From: Flavobacterium wongokense
GTDB lineage: Bacteria > Bacteroidota > Bacteroidia > Flavobacteriales > Flavobacteriaceae
Assembly (NCBI RefSeq): GCF_021608265.1
Contig: NZ_JAKIHP010000008.1
Location: forward strand, 17,241-81,240
Reading direction: 5' to 3'
DNA: 64,000 nucleotides
How positions within the stretch are numbered: position 1 is the stretch's first letter; each line of letters starts with the position of its first letter. The notes beneath the pieces were generated by a model. It searched no databases. It was not told where the DNA came from and saw only the letters and a list, made by a program, of their open reading frames with translations. The position numbers and the translations under genes were made by a program. Below are positions 47,791 through 56,316 of this stretch, one piece after another.

Positions 47791-49068
47791 ATGGAAAAAA
47801 GAGTTGTCATAACAGGTCTCGGAATTGTTGCTCCAAATGGAGTTGGGCTTGACGCGTTTACCAATGCCATAAAGAATGGTGTTTCCGGAATTAAGTTTGA
47901 CCCCGAATTGGAACGGCTGCAATTTTCCTGTCAGATTTCGGGAGCACCCGAAATATCGGAAGAATTGAAAAGTGATTATTTTACAGAATTGGAATTGCGG
48001 AATTTCAATTCAACCGGAATCTTATATGGCGTTATTGCCGGAATGGATGCGTGGAAAGATGCCGATTTACCCATCTTACATGATGAAAATCCCGACTGGG
48101 ATTCGGGAACAATATTCGGAACCGGAACTTCGGGCATAGAAAAATTTAGGGAGAGCATTTACAAAATAGACGATTTTCAAACCCGAAAACTCGGAAGTAC
48201 GGCTGTAGCACAAACAATGAATAGCGGTATAAGTGCCTACCTTGGCGGAAAACTTGGTTTGGGGAATCAGGTTACGACCAATTCTTCAGCCTGTACCACA
48301 GGAACCGAAAGCATTTTGATGGGCTATGAACGTATTAAGGCGGGATTGGCAAAACGAATCCTTGCCGGAAGTACCAGTGATGGCGGTCCTTATATTTGGG
48401 GAGGTTTTGATGCGATGAAAGTCTGCACTTTCAAGCATAATGAAACTCCCGGTCAAGGCTCAAGGCCAATGTCGGAAAGCGCTTCGGGATTTGTTCCCGG
48501 AAGTGGTGCCGGAGCTTTGGTTTTGGAGGATCTGGAATCGGCTTTAGCTCGCGGTGTACGGATTTATGCCGAAGTTTTGGGAGGTAATGTGAATTCGGGC
48601 GGACAACGCGGACTCGGAACAATGACGGCGCCAAATCCAACTGCAGTTCAAAAATGTATTTCCGATGCGGTGGCAAATGCAGGAATAACTACTGACGATA
48701 TTGATGCCATAAACGGGCATCTGACGGCAACCAGCAAGGACAGTTTGGAAATCCGGAATTGGAGTGAGGCATTAAACAAAAAAGGAAAGGATTTTCCCTT
48801 TATCAATTCGTTGAAATCTATGGTTGGCCACTGTTTGTCGGCGTCGGGAAGTGTGGAAAGCGTAGCTTCGGTGCTGCAGGTTTACCACGGATTTATTTTC
48901 CCAAATACCAATTGCGAAGACCTGCATCCGGAAATTACAGATTGCATTGACGCTTCGAGGATTCCGCAGCAGTTGATTGAAAAGGATATCACTATTTTAG
49001 CGAAAGCCAGTTTTGGTTTTGGCGACGTAAACGGATGTGTAATTTTAAAAAAATATAGCCATGAATAA
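47791..49068 (+). CDS. Beta-ketoacyl-ACP synthase (FabF-like, pathway-specific)
   Basis: A 425-residue thiolase-fold condensing enzyme with Cys168 (NSSACTTGTES), His310 (INGHLTATSKD), Lys342 and His347 (LKSMVGHCLSASG). The first His motif reads HLTAT instead of the usual HGTST, marking a divergent branch. It elongates acyl-ACP with malonyl-ACP, here probably on the operon's own ACP. The frame opens at a TTG at 47782, but the ATG at 47791 starts one base after the dehydratase stop and gives the normal MEKRVVITGLG. Confidence 0.88.
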   Translation: MEKRVVITGLGIVAPNGVGLDAFTNAIKNGVSGIKFDPELERLQFSCQISGAPEISEELKSDYFTELELRNFNSTGILYGVIAGMDAWKDADLPILHDENPDWDSGTIFGTGTSGIEKFRESIYKIDDFQTRKLGSTAVAQTMNSGISAYLGGKLGLGNQVTTNSSACTTGTESILMGYERIKAGLAKRILAGSTSDGGPYIWGGFDAMKVCTFKHNETPGQGSRPMSESASGFVPGSGAGALVLEDLESALARGVRIYAEVLGGNVNSGGQRGLGTMTAPNPTAVQKCISDAVANAGITTDDIDAINGHLTATSKDSLEIRNWSEALNKKGKDFPFINSLKSMVGHCLSASGSVESVASVLQVYHGFIFPNTNCEDLHPEITDCIDASRIPQQLIEKDITILAKASFGFGDVNGCVILKKYSHE

Positions 49069-49315
49069 AGCAGCTGTAATCGAGCAATTAAAGACTATTG
49101 TCAAACCATTTGTGTCTAACAAGGAAGCGTTTGAGAACATCAATGAGAATACCGATTTTATTTCGGATTTGAATATCAATTCGGCGAATCTTGTTGATAT
49201 TGTTTTGGATGTTGAAGAAGCATTCGGAATCGAAATCGACAACCAATCGATGGAAAAAATGCTGAACATCAAAGCGGCATTAAACATCATAGAAACCAAA
49301 CTCGCCGAAAAGTGA
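49061..49315 (+). CDS. Acyl carrier protein of the type III PKS operon
   Basis: An 84-residue acidic helical protein with the carrier-protein pattern and the attachment Ser41 in DLNINSANLVDIVLDVEEAFG. The usual DSL motif is NSA, so it is distinct from the housekeeping ACP. It overlaps the ketosynthase stop by 8 bp and the phosphopantetheinyl transferase start by 4 bp, implying balanced translation. Confidence 0.88.
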   Translation: MNKAAVIEQLKTIVKPFVSNKEAFENINENTDFISDLNINSANLVDIVLDVEEAFGIEIDNQSMEKMLNIKAALNIIETKLAEK

Positions 49316-49809
49316 TTGGCAACGACGTCATAGATTTGGCTTTGACCCAAAAAGAAAGCAACTGGAAACGCAAAGGTTTTTTGGATAAAATCTTTACGGC
49401 AAAGGAACAATTGCTTATCCTGAACTCAAAAAATCCGGAAACGATGGTCTGGAATTTATGGAGTAGGAAGGAAGCTGCCTATAAAATCTATAACCGTCAA
49501 ACGCAAATCAGGGCTTATATTCCGATGCAATTGGAATGTTTTGATTTGGAAAAAACGAACGGAATCATTTATGGAAAAGTCATTTGTTATGGCAAAACCT
49601 ATTTCACAAAAACCGTGATTAATCCAGATTCCATAGAAACCATTGCAGTAATCAATCCCTCAGATTTTGACAAAATAAAATACCTGAATCCCGAAGAAAG
49701 ATTACATAAAAACAACGGAATCCCAAATTACTTCGATTCAAAAAACCAGGTTTTAAGGCCAGTCTCAAAAAGCCATCACGGACGTTTTGAAAAGTTGGTT
49801 ACACTTTAA
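49312..49809 (+). CDS. 4'-phosphopantetheinyl transferase superfamily protein
   Basis: A 165-residue single-domain AcpS/PPTase fold with Mg-binding IGNDVIDL and WSRKEAAYK (the WxxKEA/S motif). It transfers phosphopantetheine from CoA to Ser of carrier proteins, most likely Ser41 of the ACP immediately upstream. The start codon is GTG at 49312, within the ACP stop (GTGA overlap). Last gene of the operon; it converges on the DUF4256 gene, with stops overlapping by 11 bp. Confidence 0.85.
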   Translation: MIGNDVIDLALTQKESNWKRKGFLDKIFTAKEQLLILNSKNPETMVWNLWSRKEAAYKIYNRQTQIRAYIPMQLECFDLEKTNGIIYGKVICYGKTYFTKTVINPDSIETIAVINPSDFDKIKYLNPEERLHKNNGIPNYFDSKNQVLRPVSKSHHGRFEKLVTL

Positions 49810-50359
49810 GCGCACCACGAAAACCTCTTGCAGCATAATAGGATTCGGCGCCATTGTGATATAAAAATACCGTATCATAACGGCGGTCGCAAAAAACAGC
49901 ACCGCCCAGTTTCCTGATTTCGGACGGAGTTTTAATCCAGCTTGAAGTCTTTAAATCGAAATTACCCAATTGCTGTAGTTCACGGTATTGCGTTTCATCC
50001 AACATTTCAATTCCCATTTCTTCAGCAACATCTATAGCGCTGTTTTTCGGCTTGTGCTCTTTCCTGGAATCTAAAGCTTTGCGGTCGTAACAATAACTTC
50101 GGCGGTCTTTTGGGCTTTCCGGTGAGCAGTCGTAAAAAATATATTCATCCGTTTTGTTGTCATAGCCCACAACATCGGGTTCGCCGCCTGTTTCTTCCAT
50201 CAAATCCAACGACCACAATTTATCGGGATTTGCTTCAAGCTTTGCCTGTACTTTTGCCCAATCAAGGCCTTTATGGCGATTCATGTTTTTCTCAAAGCGT
50301 GTTTTTAATTCCTTTAATAATGCTTCAATATGTTCCGGGGATAAGATTTTTTTACTCAT
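49799..50359 (-). CDS. DUF4256 family protein
   Basis: A protein of about 186 residues resembling DUF4256: LEANPDKLWSLDLMEETGGEPDVVGYD, FYDCSPESPKDRRSYCYDRKAL, LGGAVFCDRRYDTVFLYHNGAESYYAARGFRG. The function is unknown. The ATG at 50359 (MSKKILSPEHIEAL) is preferred over the upstream one. It is the last gene in the minus-strand run of small genes. Confidence 0.8.
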   Translation of the reverse strand: MSKKILSPEHIEALLKELKTRFEKNMNRHKGLDWAKVQAKLEANPDKLWSLDLMEETGGEPDVVGYDNKTDEYIFYDCSPESPKDRRSYCYDRKALDSRKEHKPKNSAIDVAEEMGIEMLDETQYRELQQLGNFDLKTSSWIKTPSEIRKLGGAVFCDRRYDTVFLYHNGAESYYAARGFRGALKV

Positions 50360-50369
50360 GCTTTTATTC

Positions 50370-50717
50370 TTAAAGTTCAAGTTGTTTTATAATTTTTGGA
50401 GGCAGTTTTGCCTTAACCAATCCATAGGATTGGTTGATAAACTGTTCCCATTTTGATTTGTTCATTTTGGAAATGTCATCGATAAAAACCCATTTGTATT
50501 TGGCCACATAAGGCGCAGGCTTAAATCCGGGCCAATTCGAAACTTCCTCGAATTCCTCATCGGTAACCTTAAACGAAGCTGAAGTTGGGTCTTCATCTAA
50601 ACCAACCACACAAAACATTTTTCCGCCAATTGAAAATACCAGGTCATGTCCCCATTTTACGTCTTGGGTGACCTTAGGCAGCGATTGGCATATAGCCGTG
50701 ATGTCTTCTATATTCAT
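50370..50717 (-). CDS. MmcQ/YjbR family protein
   Basis: A 115-residue protein with the MmcQ/YjbR fold: VKWGHDLVFSIGGKMFCVVGLD near the N terminus and SYGLVKAKLPPK at the end. Members have a DNA-binding-like fold but an undefined role. Its ATG shares one base with the stop codon of the SRPBCC gene upstream (TAATG), indicating translational coupling. Confidence 0.85.
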   Translation of the reverse strand: MNIEDITAICQSLPKVTQDVKWGHDLVFSIGGKMFCVVGLDEDPTSASFKVTDEEFEEVSNWPGFKPAPYVAKYKWVFIDDISKMNKSKWEQFINQSYGLVKAKLPPKIIKQLEL

Positions 50718-51175
50718 TAAATCATTTTTGTTAATTCATCCTCAAGCCTGTCGAAGTTTTCTTCATTCTTATCTACCACAAAAGGACGCAGTTTGTTCGA
50801 CTCTTCGGCAGTATCAAAAACCATCCTGAAAACAATTTTGGTTTTATCATTTGCTATTTCCTCAAACGTAGCCGCTATTTTGAAAAGTGGTTTGGAATAG
50901 CGCTTCCAGGCAATGAGATTTGGTTTTTGAATGGATACGAATTCCACTTCGTTTTGATAATTTCCCTTGTCTGGTCCATGCATCACAAATTTCCATCTTC
51001 CGCCTTCGCGAAAGTCAAATTCCTCGAAAGTATTGGTAAAACCATTTGGTCCCCACCAATTTTTTAAATGATCGGGTTCAGACCAGGCTGCAAAAACCAG
51101 CGCTACCGGAAAGTTGATAGTCCTTGTGCTTACAATTTCACAATCGGGTGTGGTTGGAAAGATTGGTGTTGTCAT
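50717..51175 (-). CDS. SRPBCC (AHSA1-like) domain protein
   Basis: A 152-residue protein with the AHSA1 subfamily pattern: TINFPVALVFAAWSEPDHLKNWWGPNGFTNT, FREGGRWKFVMHGPDG-like glycine turn, and a terminal helix. It is expected to bind a small hydrophobic ligand; no target is known. It lies 9 bp after the VOC gene and overlaps mmcQ by one base. Confidence 0.85.
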   Translation of the reverse strand: MTTPIFPTTPDCEIVSTRTINFPVALVFAAWSEPDHLKNWWGPNGFTNTFEEFDFREGGRWKFVMHGPDKGNYQNEVEFVSIQKPNLIAWKRYSKPLFKIAATFEEIANDKTKIVFRMVFDTAEESNKLRPFVVDKNEENFDRLEDELTKMI

Positions 51176-51184
51176 TTTTGAAGT

Positions 51185-51541
51185 TTAAAGGCTTTGCCCA
51201 AAAGTTAGTAAATTATTATCGGGATCAAGTAATGAAAATTCGCGTTGTCCCCAAGATTTGTCTTCCAAATATCCATTGGGATGAACGCTAACTTTATTGT
51301 CCAAAAAAGACTGATACAATCCGTCGATATTATCAGTCCGGATGTAAACCTGCCCGTAATTCTCATTTGGATCTAAATCCTTAAACTCAAAAAAGTGGAT
51401 CTGGACATTGTCTTTTTCAACCATTAAATATCCATCATAATCGGCATCACCAAAGTTGCGGAATCCAAGTTTGTTAAGATAATAATCCTTTGTTGCTTTT
51501 TTGTCACGCATTGGCAGTTTCGGATTTATGGTTGTGAGCAT
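51185..51541 (-). CDS. VOC family (glyoxalase/bleomycin-resistance fold) protein
   Basis: A 118-residue protein with paired beta-alpha-beta-beta-beta modules: PMRDKKATKDYYLNKLGFRN, QIHFFEFKDLD, VYIRTDNIDGLYQSFLDN, EFSLLDPDNNLLTFGQ. The family includes antibiotic-binding proteins and glyoxalases; this one resembles bleomycin-resistance-type binders, but the ligand is unproven. Confidence 0.85.
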   Translation of the reverse strand: MLTTINPKLPMRDKKATKDYYLNKLGFRNFGDADYDGYLMVEKDNVQIHFFEFKDLDPNENYGQVYIRTDNIDGLYQSFLDNKVSVHPNGYLEDKSWGQREFSLLDPDNNLLTFGQSL

Positions 51542-51554
51542 GGTTTCGTATGGT

Positions 51555-52073
51555 TTAATTTTCGAGGATATTTTTCAAAGTGGCCAAACTGGTGTCCATG
51601 TCTTTGGCAAGCATTTTTTCAATCATTGGCAGCATGATGTTTATTGGATATTTCATTGTGCTGGCATTGCTCCAGGTTAATTTGGTTTGTGTGTCAGATT
51701 CCGATTCGATAACCATATCTGCATAGGCAATTGAAGGGAAAGGCCTGACGAAGCGGATTTCAGTTTCAATTTTTTTACCTTCAAGGATGTTTATGATTTC
51801 CTGTTCGCCTTCCCCCGATTTTTTTCCGTTCCAGGCATAAATGAATCCAACCGTTCCATCTGTGCCGGAAAATTCTTTTTTTGTCATTGGGTCAGCCATA
51901 ACCCATTTGTTGAAATTATCCTGGTTTTTAAGTAATTTGACATAATCGAATACCTTTTGGCGTGAAGCATTGATGCTAACGTTTCGACTGATGTGATATT
52001 GCTTTCGGGATAAAACAGCACCGATAAAAACCAATGCTACGAGGACTGCCAGAATGATAAAAATGGTGTACAT
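51555..52073 (-). CDS. Membrane-anchored SRPBCC domain protein
   Basis: A 172-residue protein with an N-terminal membrane helix (FIILAVLVALVFIGAVL) and a polyketide-cyclase-like SRPBCC domain (SRNVSINASRQKVFDYVKLLKNQDNFNKW ... LPMIEKMLAKDMDTSLATLKNIL). The function is unknown; the anchor places the ligand pocket at the membrane. Confidence 0.85.
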   Translation of the reverse strand: MYTIFIILAVLVALVFIGAVLSRKQYHISRNVSINASRQKVFDYVKLLKNQDNFNKWVMADPMTKKEFSGTDGTVGFIYAWNGKKSGEGEQEIINILEGKKIETEIRFVRPFPSIAYADMVIESESDTQTKLTWSNASTMKYPINIMLPMIEKMLAKDMDTSLATLKNILEN

Positions 52074-52150
52074 TTTGGTTGTTTTTAAGTTAGTTTCCCA
52101 AAGATAGTTATTTTATTTATTGAGTTTTTTAATATCGCTAAGTCGTGATG

Positions 52151-52918
52151 TCATTTGTCTTTGGGGTTTTCTTTCAGGTATTTTTTTAAAATGGCCAATG
52201 TGTGCTGTAGTGACTTTTTACTGCTCCAGTCCTGATGTCCCGGTATTACAAATTTGGGATTTTGGCATTTTGCCTGGACTTTTTTTATCGATTTTATCCA
52301 ATCCTCAATATTGGCGTCGGATAAATTGCCAGGACTGTTGGTTTCGGTGCTTTTAATAAAACAACCGCCATACAATACCTTTTCTTTTTCAAACCAAATA
52401 ACAATATTGTCAGGAGCATGGCCTTTGCCGGGATAAAAGGTTTCAAAATGATATTGCCCGATATTGAAAACAGTATCCTTCTGAATCAAATATTCAGCTC
52501 TTGGCTGGTTCTTTACTTTGGACAATTCATCCGTTTGCTTGGTTGTGTAGGTTTTGATTCCTTTTTGCCTGTAGTATTCCAATCCCGCAGTCCTGTCATC
52601 GTGAAAATGGGTAGCGATGCACATTATGACTTTTTGATGATGCCTGGCCTGTATGGTGTCCAAAAGCGGCTGGAATTGGGTTTTGTCCCAAGGAGAGTCA
52701 AACAACACAACTCCTTCAGAAGTGACGAGGTACATGCCATTAGCAGGATATAAACTTCCGTTGCCTGGATCGCCATAAGTAGTGTAAATGTAAAAGTCCC
52801 TCGTGAGTTCCGAAATCTCGAGCTTAGGTTTTTCCGGTTGCCCGAAAGCCGTCATAGAGATTAAAAGACTTATTGCAAAAAGAACCTTGTACAAATTTAT
52901 CCGTCTGAAACAAATCAT
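52151..52918 (-). CDS. Subclass B1 metallo-beta-lactamase
   Basis: This periplasmic enzyme of 255 residues has a signal peptide (to about residue 26) and complete B1 zinc ligands. His104, His106 and Asp108 lie in THFHDDRTAG, His167 in GKGHAPDNIVIWF, Cys186 in YGGCFIKS and His228 in IPGHQDW. The 3-H plus D-C-H set is that of carbapenem-hydrolysing B1 enzymes, and the HFHDDRTAG context resembles chromosomal flavobacterial enzymes (BlaB/JOHN types). The substrate range is not provable from sequence. The ATG overlaps the stop of the upstream META/T9SS gene (ATGA). No mobile element is nearby, so it looks intrinsic. Confidence 0.9.
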   Translation of the reverse strand: MICFRRINLYKVLFAISLLISMTAFGQPEKPKLEISELTRDFYIYTTYGDPGNGSLYPANGMYLVTSEGVVLFDSPWDKTQFQPLLDTIQARHHQKVIMCIATHFHDDRTAGLEYYRQKGIKTYTTKQTDELSKVKNQPRAEYLIQKDTVFNIGQYHFETFYPGKGHAPDNIVIWFEKEKVLYGGCFIKSTETNSPGNLSDANIEDWIKSIKKVQAKCQNPKFVIPGHQDWSSKKSLQHTLAILKKYLKENPKDK

Positions 52919-53604
52919 TCCCTGATAATTTTCCTGCTTACGGTTCCAAATTCGGTGTCAATTTTTAAAATGTAAATCCCAGAAGATAAATCGGCAATAT
53001 TGAGGACTTCAAAATTAGCATTGATGGTTTTGATATTTTGGCCAAGTGAATTGACGATTTGGATTTTAGAAATTGCCAATTGCCCCGAATCCAAATAAAC
53101 TACAGAGCTTGCAGGATTGGGATGTATTGAAACCTTTGCTAAATCAAATTCTGAATTTTTTAATGGAAAATTTTGGAATACAGCCTGGCCAAAAATTGGA
53201 TTGTTCATTGTTAAAACCAATCCAATGCCTTCAGATGTAATTTGATACCAACCTCCGGATTGCATAAAACTAAAGTAACCCGATTCAAAGAAATCCTGGT
53301 TTTGAGAGCTGCAGGATGCTGTAGAATTTGAAAATGAATTCGTCTGCCAGAATGAGTCAGTTGTTGCACTGGCAAAAGAACCGCTGAATGAATTGCACGC
53401 GCCCTGACCGTTATAGCTGAGGTCACTGGAAATGATTAAGGTAGGGCTTATCTGTGGTTGGAATTGCGAGACCGTATAAGGGGTAGACAAATCACTACTT
53501 TGAATAAACCGCAAATACCAGTTTTGGAACAAAGCAGGATTTGGGTTTTGTGAAAAACAGTTTAAACAGCAAAATAGCGATAGTAATAGTATTGAATTTT
53601 TCAT
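52915..53604 (-). CDS. META-like domain protein with T9SS sorting domain
   Basis: A 229-residue exported protein: signal peptide (MKNSILLLSLFCCLNCFSQ), a META/HslJ-like domain with the signature GACNSFSGSF, and a type A sorting domain (IHPNPASSVVYLDSG ... GIYILKID). META domains recur in proteins linked to stress or inhibitor binding. Its stop overlaps the metallo-beta-lactamase start by four bases, so the two are almost certainly cotranscribed. Confidence 0.85.
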   Translation of the reverse strand: MKNSILLLSLFCCLNCFSQNPNPALFQNWYLRFIQSSDLSTPYTVSQFQPQISPTLIISSDLSYNGQGACNSFSGSFASATTDSFWQTNSFSNSTASCSSQNQDFFESGYFSFMQSGGWYQITSEGIGLVLTMNNPIFGQAVFQNFPLKNSEFDLAKVSIHPNPASSVVYLDSGQLAISKIQIVNSLGQNIKTINANFEVLNIADLSSGIYILKIDTEFGTVSRKIIRE

Positions 53605-53625
53605 CTCCTGTTGGTTTAAGTTATG

Positions 53626-54018
53626 TTATTTCAGTTTTTCAAGCTGGCCTTTCCTTTTGACAATATTTTTATAATCCCATTGAATTTCCCTCGATTTTTT
53701 AAGCCAGTTTTTCAAATCGTTGGTGTTAATTTCAGAAACATCATTAAAGAAAATTGAGGCATCCTTAAATTTTCCACCGCTTACCTTGAGGCTTTCTTCA
53801 CCAAAATCTGCTCCGCTCCAAAACATCAGCCGCAATCCGGCTTTTTGCCTGCTATAGCCAACAATTGGATTTCCATCTAAAAACCATACGGGATGTGCGT
53901 GCCAGACTTTGCTTTCCGCTTCCTGCAATTCGTGGTCGATGATAACTGCAAGCTCGTCGCAGATTTTTTTATCATCTGGGTTTTGCCTGCTGTTGTATTC
54001 TTTAATTTCTGGATTCAT
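53626..54018 (-). CDS. DUF1801 (YdhG-like) protein
   Basis: A protein of about 130 residues with the DUF1801 fold (ESKVWHAHPVWFLDGNPIVGYSRQKAGLRLMFWSGADF ... LKNWLKKSREIQWDYKNI). The function is unknown. The ATG at 54018 (MNPEIKEYNS) is preferred over that at 54042. It lies 21 bp upstream of the META/T9SS gene in the same run. Confidence 0.8.
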   Translation of the reverse strand: MNPEIKEYNSRQNPDDKKICDELAVIIDHELQEAESKVWHAHPVWFLDGNPIVGYSRQKAGLRLMFWSGADFGEESLKVSGGKFKDASIFFNDVSEINTNDLKNWLKKSREIQWDYKNIVKRKGQLEKLK

Positions 54019-54102
54019 AATTTTGGACAATGCTTTTATCAAAGATAATGATTTTTCTTTTTCAAACTTTATGTATATGCCTGATAAAGTGTTGCTTATT
54101 GA

Positions 54103-54627
54103 TTAATTGTTGCCAAATGGTTCTTCGTAAGTATAACTGACTTTTGCCTCTGTAATTTCCTCAGCCAGAGTTCCGTTTGTGAATGTTCCTGAAAAAGTAG
54201 CATAAAAACAGGTAGTGCGATTGATTTCAACATTACTCTGGATTTGTGGCTGCGTGATTTCCGCATCCAAAGAATACCCGGCAGTATGATGGAAGTATAT
54301 AATTTTTTCAATTACATTCTGGCCCGTTTTTTTGTAGCGCAGGATTAATGAAACTGCCTGTTCTGAGAATGGGTCGCTGTTGCCTCTGTGGAAATCGAGC
54401 TGCAATCGGTGTCCGTTGCCTTCCAAATCGATGCTTCGTCCAATGGGTTCGAAGGTTTGCAGTTCTCCGTTGACTTTCATGGTTATGCTGGTAGGCTGGC
54501 AGTCTTGAGAATCACTACTCGAACAAGCCGTGATGAGGGATGCAATTGTTAAGGCTAAAATGATAATTTTCTTTTTCACTTCTTTTTTTAGAGGTCGTTG
54601 TTTGGTTAAAGATAAGTTATTTCGCAT
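54103..54627 (-). CDS. Hypothetical lipoprotein
   Basis: This protein of 174 residues (or 158 if translation starts at the GTG at 54579) has a lipobox LITAC followed by SSSDSQD. A beta-rich domain with two further cysteines (DCQPTSITMKVNGELQTFEP; NRTTCFYATFSGTF) follows. No family is recognised. The ATG at 54627 shares bases with the stop of the DUF2200 gene (TAATG), whereas the GTG at 54579 gives a conventional signal peptide (VKKKIIILALTIASLITAC). The start is therefore uncertain. Confidence 0.7.
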   Translation of the reverse strand: MRNNLSLTKQRPLKKEVKKKIIILALTIASLITACSSSDSQDCQPTSITMKVNGELQTFEPIGRSIDLEGNGHRLQLDFHRGNSDPFSEQAVSLILRYKKTGQNVIEKIIYFHHTAGYSLDAEITQPQIQSNVEINRTTCFYATFSGTFTNGTLAEEITEAKVSYTYEEPFGNN

Positions 54628-54989
54628 TAAGTCCGCAAGATCTTTTCCATCTTACGGCCTTTAGCCAGTTCATCTATTAATTTGTCCAGATACCTTGCCT
54701 GTTGTGTCAGTGGATGTTCAATTTCTTCCACGCGATAGCCACAGATTACGCCAGTTATGAGATGCGCATTAGGGTTTATAACAGCTTTATGAAAAAACTC
54801 CTGAAAGGTTACTTTCGCTTCAATGAGTTGTTGCACTTTCATTTTATCGTAACCCGTCAGCCATTCAATTACCTGATGCAGTTCTGCTATGGTTCTGCCT
54901 TTTTTTTCAACTTTTACAACATAATGAGGATATACCGATGCAAATGTCATTTTAGCGATTCGCTCATCGTGATGGCTCGTACTTTTCAT
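54627..54989 (-). CDS. DUF2200 family protein
   Basis: A protein of about 120 residues matching DUF2200 ([71 protein letters not shown]). The function is unknown. The ATG at 54989 fits the family N terminus and lies 7 bp after the preceding stop; the longer frame to 55052 overlaps the upstream gene. Confidence 0.85.
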   Translation of the reverse strand: MKSTSHHDERIAKMTFASVYPHYVVKVEKKGRTIAELHQVIEWLTGYDKMKVQQLIEAKVTFQEFFHKAVINPNAHLITGVICGYRVEEIEHPLTQQARYLDKLIDELAKGRKMEKILRT

Positions 54990-54996
54990 ATCCGCT

Positions 54997-55431
54997 TTAC
55001 TCTTTTTTATTTGTTGCATCAACACCATAACGGATTGCTTCTTCGAGTACATCGATGTTTATATCCTTTAGGGTTTTAAATTTAATGCAATATCCGGTTA
55101 CGCTGGCTTTACCTATTTTTTCTCCAAAAGTGTTGGCTAAGTATTTTTTATCCTCGAGACCTAAAATATAGACTGAAATCCCAGTGCTGTTCGCACTCAA
55201 GCCAATCTGATAAAACTCCCTGCTTGTTCCATCGGCATATTTTATGGTGTAAAGGCCATATCCGATATTGGGATTGGAAACAATTTTCCCTTCGGCGTTT
55301 GTACCATCCAGGAACCATAATTTACTTCCGGGAAGTGTTTGAAGTATGCGCTGGTGCAATTCCTGCATTTCGTTTTGTTTCGATTGAGGCAGGCTGGCGA
55401 TATACGTTGCGATTTGTTCGTTTACGTCCAT
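54997..55431 (-). CDS. DUF1801 (YdhG-like) protein
   Basis: A 144-residue protein of the DUF1801 fold ([68 protein letters not shown]). It is a second DUF1801-type gene in this run, only distantly similar to the first. The function is unknown. Confidence 0.82.
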   Translation of the reverse strand: MDVNEQIATYIASLPQSKQNEMQELHQRILQTLPGSKLWFLDGTNAEGKIVSNPNIGYGLYTIKYADGTSREFYQIGLSANSTGISVYILGLEDKKYLANTFGEKIGKASVTGYCIKFKTLKDINIDVLEEAIRYGVDATNKKE

Positions 55432-55475
55432 TCTTAATTTGTTTTTTTAAAATTAATGAATATTTCGTAAACCTA

Positions 55476-55976
55476 TTATTTTTTGGATAAAGTTGCCAAT
55501 AAATTATCAAGTTGGTCAATCGTTGCCTTAAAGCCTTCAGTGAAGCCCATTTCAATCATCTTTTCCATACGGGCAAGAGATTCATTGTAAATAGTAATAT
55601 TAACTGTTGTCTTTCCGTTCTCTTCACTGAAATTGTAATCCCATTCAGAGCCAGGCAATTGAGGCTTTTCATCCTGGTCTGCAAAAGCATTGAACATTTT
55701 AAAATTGGTTTTTGGGTTGATGGAAGTGTATTCCTGGATGATCCAGCCTTCCTGTCCATCCGGACTTACCATTGCATAAAGCCTTTTTCCGCCTACTTCA
55801 AAATTCATATATTTTGTCCTTGCCTTGTATGGCGCTGGTGCATTCCATTGGTCAAGGATTTCCGGTTTGGTAAAAGCGTCCCATACGAGTGAAAGTTCGG
55901 CAGCAAACTCTCTTTTTATAAATACCTTTTTTGCGGCTTTGTCAACGGTAAACTCAAATTGCAGATTATTTGTCAT
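55476..55976 (-). CDS. SRPBCC (AHSA1-like) protein paired with ArsR regulator
   Basis: A 166-residue protein of the AHSA1 type ([63 protein letters not shown]). It overlaps the ArsR regulator gene by four bases, a recurrent ArsR-SRPBCC pairing in bacteria where the regulator controls the ligand-binding protein. The ligand is unknown. Confidence 0.87.
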   Translation of the reverse strand: MTNNLQFEFTVDKAAKKVFIKREFAAELSLVWDAFTKPEILDQWNAPAPYKARTKYMNFEVGGKRLYAMVSPDGQEGWIIQEYTSINPKTNFKMFNAFADQDEKPQLPGSEWDYNFSEENGKTTVNITIYNESLARMEKMIEMGFTEGFKATIDQLDNLLATLSKK

Positions 55977-56293
55977 TTTTTTTGTTTTTTAAGTGTTTCT
56001 AATATTTCATCTAGTTGATTAAACTGTGTTTCCCAAATTTTCCTGAACTGTTCCAGCCAATTATCAATCTCCTTCATTTTTTCAATCTGAAGTGAATAAT
56101 GGATTTCCCGACCTTGTTGCTCCTGTTTGACCAAATCACATTCTGTCAAAATCCTGATATGGTTTGAAACACCCTGTCTTGACATGTCAAAATATTCAGC
56201 CAATGCGTTAGGTGTCATTGACTGTACAACCAATAATCCCAAAATGGACCTTCTGGTTGGATCGGCTATGGCTTGGTATATATCTCTTCTCAT
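55973..56293 (-). CDS. ArsR family winged-helix regulator
   Basis: A protein of about 106 residues: [60 protein letters not shown] is a standard ArsR winged helix without the metal-binding Cys box, so a non-metal signal is likely. The ATG at 56293 follows a clear promoter; the longer frame to 56335 would run through it. A palindrome overlapping the -33 element suggests self-repression. It heads the ArsR-SRPBCC unit. Confidence 0.88.
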   Translation of the reverse strand: MRRDIYQAIADPTRRSILGLLVVQSMTPNALAEYFDMSRQGVSNHIRILTECDLVKQEQQGREIHYSLQIEKMKEIDNWLEQFRKIWETQFNQLDEILETLKKQKK

Positions 56294-56316
56294 TTTAATA
56301 TGCAAGTATTCGTTTG

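Noticed and set aside
52151..52918. Beta-lactamase as a recently acquired mobile resistance gene
   Set aside because: No transposase, attC-like element or compositional break is seen next to it, and it is embedded in and coupled to local genes.
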